Source: CAZKBP01 sp964551015
Lineage (GTDB): Bacteria > Bacteroidota > Bacteroidia > Cytophagales > Microscillaceae
Direction of reading: 5' to 3'
Assembly: GCA_964551015.1 (NCBI GenBank)
Contig: CAZKBP010000018.1
Span: forward strand, 1 to 64,000
DNA length: 64,000 nucleotides
Shown: positions 44,460 through 52,744 of the stretch, in pieces
Numbering within the stretch: position 1 is the first letter of the stretch
How the letters are laid out: the number at the start of each line of letters is the position of its first letter
Made by a program: the position numbers and the translations under genes
Notes under the pieces: model-generated
The model's input: the letters and a program-made list of their open reading frames with translations, nothing else
Databases searched by the model: none
What the model was told of the DNA's origin: nothing

Positions 44460-45047
44460 ATGAACATTACGGTATTATCTACTTCTCCTCGACAAGGTAG
44501 CAATTCATTGAAAGTGGCTAAGGCTATTGAGAAACTTTGCGCAAAACAAGGGCATTCCCAGACACACTTGTTTAGTTTTGAGCATTATGACTTACCGATG
44601 GTCGGGCAGGGTAGCTTGGATAAGCATCAACTCACGGAATTTCAATCTGGTTTGGTTACTAACTGGGAAAAAGGTCAAGTGGTCTTTATGGTAGTGCCTG
44701 AATACAATTGGATCACGAGTGGGCAGTTGATTAATGCCATTCACCAGTTGGGAGGGAATGATTTTGGGCATTTATTTGACGATAAAGTATTTGCGATGTG
44801 TGGTGTTTCCTCAGGGCGGGGGGGAAGGCTTCCTGGCATTGAAATGATGACGATGGTAAACAAAATGATCAGTTTTTTGGACAAAAGAGCCATCGTTTCG
44901 CCCAAAATCTTTGAATCGCACGAAACACATAAGAATGTAGACGAAGCGGGCAATTTCCAAGATAATCAAATTTACGTGGATGGAATCACTGCTTTTGTAG
45001 CCTATACTCTCGATATCGCACAGCGGTGGTTTGGGGAATCTGCTTAA
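44460..45047 (+). CDS. NADPH-dependent FMN reductase family protein
   Basis: A 195-residue flavodoxin-like protein. TVLSTSPRQGSNSLKVAKAI is the FMN phosphate-binding loop; VFMVVPEYNWITSGQLINAIHQLG is the second flavin contact with the PEYNW pattern; GVSSGRGGRLPG completes the site. It likely reduces flavins, quinones or azo compounds. It is a single gene after the ABC exporter on the same strand but with about 220 nt between. Confidence 0.85.
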   Translation: MNITVLSTSPRQGSNSLKVAKAIEKLCAKQGHSQTHLFSFEHYDLPMVGQGSLDKHQLTEFQSGLVTNWEKGQVVFMVVPEYNWITSGQLINAIHQLGGNDFGHLFDDKVFAMCGVSSGRGGRLPGIEMMTMVNKMISFLDKRAIVSPKIFESHETHKNVDEAGNFQDNQIYVDGITAFVAYTLDIAQRWFGESA

Positions 45048-45126
45048 AATTCCCAACTCTCGGGGGCTTTCTTACGTCCTAGTTATTGTATCTGTATGAT
45101 TGCTACACACATAAAATACAATAGCT

Positions 45127-45666
45127 ATGAATGGATTGGAATTTAGCCCCACTGCTCTCCATTGTTCTAAATGCCAGACGGCTCTACGAGAAAATGAAAT
45201 CTTTTGTCCCCAATGTGGCTTTCCCGAGCGAGGAACCGAACAGGAAAAAAGTCATTTTAATCTGCGGATTCGCCGTCGTAAAGAACTCCTAGAAGAATTT
45301 CAGAAAAAAGTCAACACTGGTCAGGTGATTTTGTACATCATCGCCTCCCTCTTCTTTTTATCTGGTGTGGTATTTTCATTTCTGCAAGAGGAGGAGGCGA
45401 TTGCCGTTTTTGTAACCTTTGTGATTCTATCCTGTATTTACGTGGGGCTGGCTATCTGGAGTAATTATCAGCCTTTTCCAGCTCTTCTCACCGGCTTTCT
45501 CTTATATGTCAGTATCATTTTGCTGGATTTGGCTCTTGATCCTGCCTCGGTTTTGCAGGGAATTGTGATTAAGGTAGTTTTTATTGTGGTTTTCATCAAG
45601 GGAATTTCTTCTGCGCGTGAGGCCAAAGAACTAAAAGAAGAACTGAAAATCCAAGGACTCCTCTAA
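45127..45666 (+). CDS. Zinc-ribbon membrane protein
   Basis: A 179-residue protein: N-terminal zinc ribbon (CSKCQTALRENEIFCPQCG at about 14-32), a basic helical stretch, then three or four membrane helices (about 65-150: VILYIIASLFFLSGVVF and others). The zinc ribbon probably faces the cytoplasm. Function is unknown. It lies 10 nt before the CPBP protease gene, which has a similar zinc ribbon, so the two form a pair. Confidence 0.75.
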   Translation: MNGLEFSPTALHCSKCQTALRENEIFCPQCGFPERGTEQEKSHFNLRIRRRKELLEEFQKKVNTGQVILYIIASLFFLSGVVFSFLQEEEAIAVFVTFVILSCIYVGLAIWSNYQPFPALLTGFLLYVSIILLDLALDPASVLQGIVIKVVFIVVFIKGISSAREAKELKEELKIQGLL

Positions 45667-45676
45667 GGCTAAATCC

Positions 45677-46495
45677 ATGCAAGAATATCTACATAAATAC
45701 ACCGGAGCCAATGTTCCGGAGGAGCCTTTGCCTGCTCCCTTACCTACACTGACTTGTAATTATTGTCAAGCTGAAATTCGTAATGAATCGCGTTTCTGCC
45801 CTCGCTGTGGAACCAAATTACTCCACCTCTCTCAAGAAAGTGTGGCGCGAAAAAGCCAATTTGAGCGACGCTTGTTGCCTATTCTGGCGTATTATATCCT
45901 AAGTGTCATTCTGTTGGTGGCTTACTACACGGTTAGCTCTGATGAGATCGGCGATTATACCAGTTTAATGATCTTTGATGGTATTTTTTCGCTCTTTACG
46001 CTCGGTTTCGTGATTGCCAATCGAGATCAGATGCTGAGCTTATTCAACCCCGACAAGGTTCGTGTGCCTACCCTACTCAGCATGGCCATTGTTGCTTTGC
46101 TGGGAGCGATCGGTATTCATTATCTGGGTGATGCAGTAAATATCTTCTTTTTTGGAGAAACCTACGATACAATCGGAGAATTTGCCTATTCGGATTATCC
46201 TCTGCTGTTGGCTACTGTCTTTATTGCCATTCAACCTGCTTTGTTTGAAGAGATGGCCTTTCGAGGTTTTTTATTCAATCACTTGTCTGCACTGAGTAAT
46301 CCTCAAACGGCGATCATTGTAAGCACTTTACTTTTTGGTTTCTTACATTTTTCGCCGATTAGTCTGCTTTGGCTTTTGCCATTGGGCTTTTTGTTTGCCT
46401 CCTATCGCCAAAAGTACGATACCATTTGGTATGGCATCTTTGGGCATTTCACTTATAACTTCACGCTGGTGTTGCTGAGCTTTTATGGGTTTTAG
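45677..46495 (+). CDS. CPBP-family intramembrane metalloprotease with N-terminal zinc ribbon
   Basis: A 272-residue protein. A zinc ribbon (CNYCQAEIRNESRFCPRCG, about residues 27-45) precedes about seven membrane helices. The CPBP/Abi signature is complete: EEMAFRGFLFNHL (EExxxR), then FGFLHFS, and GIFGHFTYNF near the end, providing the Glu and His metal ligands. The family includes CAAX-type proteases and bacteriocin-immunity proteins; the substrate here is unknown. It is likely cotranscribed with the zinc-ribbon gene upstream. Confidence 0.85.
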   Translation: MQEYLHKYTGANVPEEPLPAPLPTLTCNYCQAEIRNESRFCPRCGTKLLHLSQESVARKSQFERRLLPILAYYILSVILLVAYYTVSSDEIGDYTSLMIFDGIFSLFTLGFVIANRDQMLSLFNPDKVRVPTLLSMAIVALLGAIGIHYLGDAVNIFFFGETYDTIGEFAYSDYPLLLATVFIAIQPALFEEMAFRGFLFNHLSALSNPQTAIIVSTLLFGFLHFSPISLLWLLPLGFLFASYRQKYDTIWYGIFGHFTYNFTLVLLSFYGF

Positions 46496-46549
46496 AGAAT
46501 CGTCCGTTTTGTTTTTTTACAGCTCGAGGTTTGTCATTTTCAAAGAAAC

Positions 46550-47215
46550 TCAATCGGTATATCCATTTTTCACGGCATAAAGAATCAGTTCTTTGATGTT
46601 TTTGACTCCGACTTTATCCATGATATTGCGACGGTGCGTATCGATGGTAGAGACCGCATTGTGCTCTTCTTCTGCGATTTGAACGGCGGTTTTGCCCTCG
46701 GCAATTTTCTTAAGAATTTTTACCTCAGTTTTGGTGAGTTTGGTTTTTTTAGGCTTGTTTTTGTTCTGGACACTTTCGGTCAGGATTTTTAAAATATCCT
46801 TGTCATAATAATTATTCCCTGCTTGGACTTCAAAGATGGCCTTCACCAAATCCTCAGCACTCCGGTTTTTGACCACGTAACCCGCAGCACCTGCCTGTAC
46901 GGCTCCTACCACGTAAGCTTCCATCTTGAAAGAGCTTAGGATTAATACTTTGATATCGGGATAGCGTTCTCTGATAATTTTTGTGAGATCAATCCCGTCT
47001 ATCTTAGAGTCAGGAATTTGAATATCCAAAATGGCTATATCTACCTGCTTGTGGTTTAAGCGTAGGAATTCTAATAATTCATCGGGTTGGGTGGCCGAGT
47101 GGAGAACTTCTATTTTTTGGGTGTAAGTATCTCTCAATAGAGAATTAATTCCCTCTAAGACGATCTGGTGATCGTCTAGCATAATGACCTGAATGGTATC
47201 TTGTTGTACTTCCAT
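46550..47215 (-). CDS. NarL/LuxR-type response regulator
   Basis: A 221-residue regulator. The receiver domain has LDDHQIVLEGI, phosphoacceptor Asp64 in AILDIQIPDSK, and VKNRSAEDLVKAI; the C-terminal LuxR HTH has LTKTEVKILKKIAEGKTAVQIAEEEHNAVSTIDTHRRNIMDKVGVKN. It lies 95 nt after the TPR histidine kinase on the same strand, and the two form a two-component pair. Confidence 0.93.
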   Translation of the reverse strand: MEVQQDTIQVIMLDDHQIVLEGINSLLRDTYTQKIEVLHSATQPDELLEFLRLNHKQVDIAILDIQIPDSKIDGIDLTKIIRERYPDIKVLILSSFKMEAYVVGAVQAGAAGYVVKNRSAEDLVKAIFEVQAGNNYYDKDILKILTESVQNKNKPKKTKLTKTEVKILKKIAEGKTAVQIAEEEHNAVSTIDTHRRNIMDKVGVKNIKELILYAVKNGYTD

Positions 47216-47310
47216 TTGAGAATGTTGTTTTTGTCCTGAGCAGACAACCTGTTAATTTGTTTAAGAAAAATACCTACCTCCAAGCTGGGAATTATCGAGC
47301 CAAAACTCCA

Positions 47311-49473
47311 TTACTTACTTCTCGACAAGGGCAGATGAATAATCGCCGTGGTTCCTTTGCCGAGGCTGGTATCCACGTGAAAATGTCCACCCAATTGCGT
47401 GATGCGCTTGTCAATGCTGTCTAAACCGAGGCTTTTACTTTCTTTGACCTGTTCTCGGTCGAAGCCTTTCCCGTTATCAACCACAGTTACAGTTAGTTCC
47501 CCTTCTTCGTCCCGACAGAAAACTTGGATTTCCAAATCCGTGGCCTCAGCGTGTTTGAGTACATTACTGACTAGCTCTTGTACGGTTCGGTAGATGATGA
47601 GCTCCAATTTGACGTTCAGGCGTTTTCCTTCCATACCTACTTCTACCAAATCTACCTCGATCATTTGACTGGACTCCACGGTCTTTTTCAATTCTTGTAG
47701 CGCGGTACTTAGTCCGAAGCGTTCTATGAAATTAGAAGATAGATCGTGCGAAATCCTACGCACCTCTTCACTGGTTTTGTCCAAGAGATTGAAAGCTTTT
47801 TCGTAGGTTTCCTGATTTTGGTCAGCAATGTTTTGAAGTTGTTCATTGACTGATTTAAAGTGGAGCTTGACCATCGAGAGCATACTGCCGAGGTTGTCGT
47901 GTAGCTCTTGGGCGATCCGGTTTCGCTCTAATTCTTGTCCTTCCATGATTGCACTCATAGTTTCGTATTGTTGCTTACTTAAAATTTCTTCCACCTCGTA
48001 TTGTTTATCTTTGAGTTTATTTTCGGCGATTAATCTTTTCTGGCGGCCTTGGTAGCTCTGAATCAGTGCCAAAAACAAGCCTGTAAGCAACATCGTTCCT
48101 GCAATCAGGGCGTAAATCAGGGTCATTTGTTGGCGGTTGTCGGCGGCGAGGCGGGCGAGTTCGGCCTGCTCGATGAGGCGATCTTTTTCTAAAAGTTCTT
48201 GTTGTTTTTGCTGTTCTTCGTAGGCGTCTTTGTAGTTCATGGCCGAGCGGTAGCTTTGCTCGAGGCTATCACTCAGAGCTAGATATCTTTTACTATACTC
48301 CAGGGCTTTTTGGCTATCACCAACTTTAGTATAGCCTAAGGCAAGGTTGCGGAGTGAGATTTGCTGAGATTCTGCGTTATTGATTTTTTCGGCGATCTCC
48401 AAGCTTTTCTGATAATGTTTTAGTGCTCGTTGGTTACTTCCTTGGTCGAGATACAGTAAACCTAAATTGTTATAGGTTTCTGCAAGCGTATTTTTCTCGT
48501 CATTTTCCTCAGCGATCTGAACGGCTTTTTGAAAATATTCTTCCGCTTTCACGATTTCTTTTTTGGAGTAATGAGTGTGGCCGATGTTGTTGAACAGCTT
48601 GGCTAGTCCCTGCTCGCTGTCGATTTCTTGTTTGATTTTGAGACTTTTATGGTAACTTTCAAGAGCTTTGTCGTGTTGGTTGAGCTTTTGATAAACCGAG
48701 CCAATGTTTTGGTATATTTTGCTCAGGTCAACTTTGTTTGGTGTTTTTTTGTATATTTCTGCGGCTTGCTGATAGTAATCAAGAGCGGAGTCGTAATTTT
48801 TATTTTTGTTGTAAAACCACCCAATATCGAGCAACGAAGCAGCAATGTTTTCCTGATTACCAATCTTTCTCTTTCTTTCCAATGTGTTGAGATGTAGCTC
48901 GAGCGCTTTGTCTTGCTGACCTATATCGCTGTAACAACTAGCTAAGTTGTTAGCGACTGCTGTCAAGGCTGCAGTTTCGTCAAGCCTTTCAAAGGTAGCC
49001 AGTGCCTGCTCCCAGAGAGCAATTGCCTTCTCGCATTGTCCTAGGTGGTCATAGATCAAACCAATATAGTTCTGGGAGCGAGCAATTCCGTAAGCGTGTC
49101 CCAGCGATTTTTCTACTTCCAAGGCACTCTGATAGTTCTTTAATGCTTCACTCGGATTGCCTTGATTCTGGTAACAAAAGCCTAAGCGAATATAGCTGGT
49201 AGCTAAACCCATTTTAAAATTGAGTTTTTTGGATAAATCCAAAGCTGATTGTGCGTGCCTTACCCCTTGTTTAGGATCAGCTTTTCTATATTCCCAAGCT
49301 AGCTCATTCAAAATATTCACCCGATGAGTATCAGGTTGTGACTTTTGCAACAAGGTGTGGAGGCTATCCACGCTAGAATTTGTCATTTGGGCATAGACAG
49401 AGTATTGAGCAAAGGAGTATAAAAACAATCCGACTAATAATGATCGTAGATAAAACAAAGATTTAGGTATCAT
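47311..49473 (-). CDS. TPR-containing sensor histidine kinase (NarX/HisKA_3 type)
   Basis: The start is put at the ATG at 49473, which directly precedes a signal peptide (SLFYLRSLLVGLFLYSFAQYSVYAQ); an upstream ATG at 49509 adds 12 residues. The periplasmic part carries about nine tetratricopeptide repeats (GNPSEALKNYQSALEVEKSLGH and similar, to about residue 410), then one membrane helix (LIYALIAGTMLLTGLFLAL), a coiled coil, the HisKA_3 dimerisation helix RNRIAQELHDNLGSML with its phosphoacceptor His, and the HATPase end (TVVDNGKGFD, GKGTTAIIHL). Tetratricopeptide sensing of a protein ligand is inferred. Confidence 0.9.
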   Translation of the reverse strand: MIPKSLFYLRSLLVGLFLYSFAQYSVYAQMTNSSVDSLHTLLQKSQPDTHRVNILNELAWEYRKADPKQGVRHAQSALDLSKKLNFKMGLATSYIRLGFCYQNQGNPSEALKNYQSALEVEKSLGHAYGIARSQNYIGLIYDHLGQCEKAIALWEQALATFERLDETAALTAVANNLASCYSDIGQQDKALELHLNTLERKRKIGNQENIAASLLDIGWFYNKNKNYDSALDYYQQAAEIYKKTPNKVDLSKIYQNIGSVYQKLNQHDKALESYHKSLKIKQEIDSEQGLAKLFNNIGHTHYSKKEIVKAEEYFQKAVQIAEENDEKNTLAETYNNLGLLYLDQGSNQRALKHYQKSLEIAEKINNAESQQISLRNLALGYTKVGDSQKALEYSKRYLALSDSLEQSYRSAMNYKDAYEEQQKQQELLEKDRLIEQAELARLAADNRQQMTLIYALIAGTMLLTGLFLALIQSYQGRQKRLIAENKLKDKQYEVEEILSKQQYETMSAIMEGQELERNRIAQELHDNLGSMLSMVKLHFKSVNEQLQNIADQNQETYEKAFNLLDKTSEEVRRISHDLSSNFIERFGLSTALQELKKTVESSQMIEVDLVEVGMEGKRLNVKLELIIYRTVQELVSNVLKHAEATDLEIQVFCRDEEGELTVTVVDNGKGFDREQVKESKSLGLDSIDKRITQLGGHFHVDTSLGKGTTAIIHLPLSRSK

Positions 49474-49565
49474 AAATGTTCCTTTAAATTTTGACTCCTT
49501 TGAACTCAAGATAGCGATTCCAAGGACTTTCTTGTAAAAGCTCCTAAAAACGTGTAAGCAATACT

Positions 49566-49814
49566 TTAATTTGTTTCCTCTTCTTCCGACTCTGGATCGC
49601 GGGGTTCCACGGGTTTTACTCCTTGACCTGATTTCTCATCAGAAGTATTTCCCTGCTCTCCACCCTCATCTTCATCAGGCATCAAAAGCGTATCTACAAT
49701 TTCTTCGTCAGTCCAGAGCATAGAGAATTCAGTGGCATTGTCTAGTAATGTTTGCATCAGTTTAAGTGTTTGAGTTTGAATAATAGATAAATGATTATAC
49801 ACAAAGGTGGGCAT
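49566..49814 (-). CDS. Small acidic protein of unknown function
   Basis: An 82-residue frame; a shorter ATG at 49757 (MQTLLDNATEFSMLW) is the likelier start. The second half is very acidic with Gly and Ser (MPDEDEGGEQGN to the end) and is probably disordered. It lies upstream of the TPR kinase on the same strand and divergent from the caspase gene (258 nt). I cannot exclude that it is not a gene. Confidence 0.45.
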   Translation of the reverse strand: MPTFVYNHLSIIQTQTLKLMQTLLDNATEFSMLWTDEEIVDTLLMPDEDEGGEQGNTSDEKSGQGVKPVEPRDPESEEEETN

Positions 49815-50072
49815 TTTGCTTGCTAACTTTCTCCTAGAAGTTAAGGCTTTTAATCTACTAAGTTCTGAGTAGAAAATTAAGCAAAAAATGCCTATTGTGC
49901 TTTGTCGCTTGAAGTTAGGAAAATTTCTGATATTTTAAAATGAGGAACAGATTCTACGCTCATTTTTAAAATAGTAAAAGATTCTGCAAGGTATTTCCTG
50001 AAGCAATGCTTGGAATTTTAGAGAATTAACCCAAACTTAAAGCCCGTAAACCTATAAACCCTTTTTAATCCT

Positions 50073-52493
50073 ATGGCTTCTCAGAAATTATACGCCCTCT
50101 TAGTAGGGATCAATGAATACTTTCCGGGTGAGGAAAGAGTCAAAGACCTCAATGGTTCTGTGAATGATATCGAGCACGTGGCCGCCAAACTTCGGCAGTA
50201 TTACGCGCATCTCGACCCGCAAATTGTCTTACTCAAAAACGAAGAGGCCAAACGGGATAATATTATCCGCCACTTCCGCCAACATCTCCGCGATCAAGCA
50301 GATGAAAACAGCACGGCACTCTTTATGTACAGTGGGCACGGCTCTCAGCAATACAGCAAAAAAGCCTTACGCGCCCAAAATCCCCACGAAAAATACGAGG
50401 AGACGATTATCTGCCACGACAGCCGCCAGAAGAGTGAACAAGGAAAATACGTTAGCAAAGATATTTCTGACAAGGAACTAGGTACGCTCGTCAAAGAAGT
50501 GGCCGACCAAGGTGCTCATACCGTGGTTTGGCTAGATTGCTGTCACTCGGGTTCGGGCACTCGAGATGCCGATGATTTGGTGCTAGGTGCCACCCGCCAA
50601 ATCGGAATGCGTCAGGCTGATCACTCGGAAAAGGAAAGCACTGCCCAAGAAGATATCCTTAGGATCGAGGTAGGTGAAGAACTGCCTACTTCCAAACACG
50701 TACTACTGGCCGCTTGCCAATACGACCAATTGGCCCGCGAAATTCCCAAGCCCATTCACCAAGGCTTATTTACCAAAAGCCTCCTCGCGGCTATGGATCA
50801 TTTTTTCGAAAAACATCAGAAATTTAGCTATGCCGACTTGTTTGAAGCTGCTCGTATCAAAGTATTGCAATATACGCATCAGCAAAGCCCCAAATATGAC
50901 AGCTACGGCTACTTTAATGCTCATAGCACGTTTTTGGAAGGCATCCCGATGAAAGATGCTCAGGTAAGAAGAAACGTTTTTTATCAGCAGTCAGCCTGGA
51001 AAATCAAATTGGGGGCGGCTGACGGCCTTTCCTCAAATACAGAACACCCCATAACCGTCACCATTTATGACCCAAGCAATGATACGCTACCTCTGGTACA
51101 GGCGGCAATCTCCAGTGTTGGACTAGAGGAAAGCACTTTGGAGCCAGATCGTCCGGAAGCTTTAAATCAAGAGGTTGTTTATCAGGCACAATTGACGACG
51201 ACACTTATTCCTGCAATTACTTTTCGATTGGTCAGTGAGCACACAATTTCTCAGCAAGACTTGGACATCTTGCGCTCTTCTACCTTTGCTCTGAGTACGG
51301 AGCCCGAAGTGCAAACCAAATATCAGATTCGGCTAGACCGAGAACCTGCTCAAGTATTACGAGGGCAAACCCTTGTCTATCCACAGGAAGAGCAAGCCAC
51401 GGTTTCCCTAGAGGAGCTCGCTTGGGCCATGCATAAAATCGCACGTTGGGAACGCTTGCTAGCCCTAGCCAATCCACGTGCTCCTCAATATCTGCGAGAT
51501 CAGGTCGAGGTTTGGCTAGACTTAAATGACCGAGAAGAGCTGAAACAAAAGCATATTTTGGTTTATTGCTATCCTGAAAAAGATGGGACAGCAATGCTTG
51601 GGAAAGTTCCTTTTCTATTCAAGATCAAGAATCAAAGTGAAGAGGGTTTGTATTTTAATTTGCTCTACTTCAATAATGAATACGGTGTATCTCCTATGTA
51701 TAATCAGAAGATAGCCTCAAGCGATACTCCCAAAATCCTCTTGAAAGATACTTTCACCAGCCAAGATCGCTTTGAAAGTCAGGATATTCTGAAGCTCTTG
51801 GTGAGTAAGCGGGAATCCCATGATTATACTTTTCAGCAGGGAGATTTTCTGGAAGATACTTTCCCCAAAGAGGGGGCGCGCTCTGCTGAATCACAAGCCA
51901 CGGTTAAAGAGGCGGAAATAGAGATGGCTTGGTTTAGTCAAATGTTTATAATCCACAGTATTCAGCATTTAGGAAGCATCCAAAGCACAGAAAGTCTCTC
52001 CATTGCCGAAGGTCAAATCGAGATCAGTGCTCACCCACGCTTCCAGGCCGAAGTAGCCTTACGCTCAGCCGAATCGTGGGAAAAAGGGCTGGAGGTGATT
52101 CCAGAACTGGCTCTACGCTTTGATTATGAATTGCTGAATTTTTCTGCTCAGCCCCAGCGAGAACAAGCTTGTGTCTTAGAACTAAGAAATTATGAGGGAG
52201 CAGAAAGCTTGAAAGCTCAGCCCTTAGCAATCAAACTAAATACGCCACTTGAAGCCGGAGAACACCTACTGCCGCTTACTTTTGATGGGCACTCGGTTTA
52301 TACGATGGGGAATATACTAACAGAAAGTGATGGAAAATACGTTTTTAACCTGAACCAAATCCCTGAAACCAAAGGCGAATGGTCGGAAGTTGCCAAGCCA
52401 GAGCGTACTTTCCGTGTTTATTTTTTGAAAGTAAAAGAAGCTCCCCATCAAATCGTTGAAAGAGAGGAATGGATTCAAGTTTTGGATAAATAG
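50073..52493 (+). CDS. Orthocaspase (bacterial caspase-like cysteine protease)
   Basis: An 806-residue protein. The caspase-like domain (about 1-290) has YALLVGINEYF, the catalytic His89 in YSGHGSQ and the Cys dyad LDCCHSGSG (probable nucleophile Cys157, second Cys of the pair). A middle region of about 130 residues (about 310-440) precedes a domain with ILVYCYPEKDGTAML to NLLYFNNEYG, resembling DUF4384-type modules often fused to bacterial caspases, and an uncharacterised C-terminal beta-rich region (about 600-806). No signal peptide is visible. Such proteins are implicated in regulated proteolysis or cell death; the trigger and targets here are unknown. Confidence 0.85.
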   Translation: MASQKLYALLVGINEYFPGEERVKDLNGSVNDIEHVAAKLRQYYAHLDPQIVLLKNEEAKRDNIIRHFRQHLRDQADENSTALFMYSGHGSQQYSKKALRAQNPHEKYEETIICHDSRQKSEQGKYVSKDISDKELGTLVKEVADQGAHTVVWLDCCHSGSGTRDADDLVLGATRQIGMRQADHSEKESTAQEDILRIEVGEELPTSKHVLLAACQYDQLAREIPKPIHQGLFTKSLLAAMDHFFEKHQKFSYADLFEAARIKVLQYTHQQSPKYDSYGYFNAHSTFLEGIPMKDAQVRRNVFYQQSAWKIKLGAADGLSSNTEHPITVTIYDPSNDTLPLVQAAISSVGLEESTLEPDRPEALNQEVVYQAQLTTTLIPAITFRLVSEHTISQQDLDILRSSTFALSTEPEVQTKYQIRLDREPAQVLRGQTLVYPQEEQATVSLEELAWAMHKIARWERLLALANPRAPQYLRDQVEVWLDLNDREELKQKHILVYCYPEKDGTAMLGKVPFLFKIKNQSEEGLYFNLLYFNNEYGVSPMYNQKIASSDTPKILLKDTFTSQDRFESQDILKLLVSKRESHDYTFQQGDFLEDTFPKEGARSAESQATVKEAEIEMAWFSQMFIIHSIQHLGSIQSTESLSIAEGQIEISAHPRFQAEVALRSAESWEKGLEVIPELALRFDYELLNFSAQPQREQACVLELRNYEGAESLKAQPLAIKLNTPLEAGEHLLPLTFDGHSVYTMGNILTESDGKYVFNLNQIPETKGEWSEVAKPERTFRVYFLKVKEAPHQIVEREEWIQVLDK

Positions 52494-52514
52494 CCGTATT
52501 TGATGGTTATTCTT

Positions 52515-52551
52515 AAAAGAAAAAAGCCGAATATCTTAGCGATATTCGGCT
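52515..52551 (-). terminator. Terminator of the GH97 gene
   Basis: On the minus strand AGCCGAATATC pairs with GATATTCGGCT around a 5-nt loop and is followed by a T-run. It lies downstream of the GH97 stop at 52745 and also just past the caspase stop, so it may serve both. Confidence 0.7.
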
Positions 52552-52744
52552 CCCATACTGGACAAAGAATCTTGGAAGTAAATGCAATCGAGTCAAAATC
52601 ACACCTCTTAACACAAAGTCAAACCTGAGGACATTCTATCGATAATGTTGATTGGCGTTGTATTACAAAGATGTGTATTCATGGGTCAGATTTACTCCTT
52701 AAGTGTTAGTAAATTTTTATACTAAGAACTTAGTATAAAACTTC

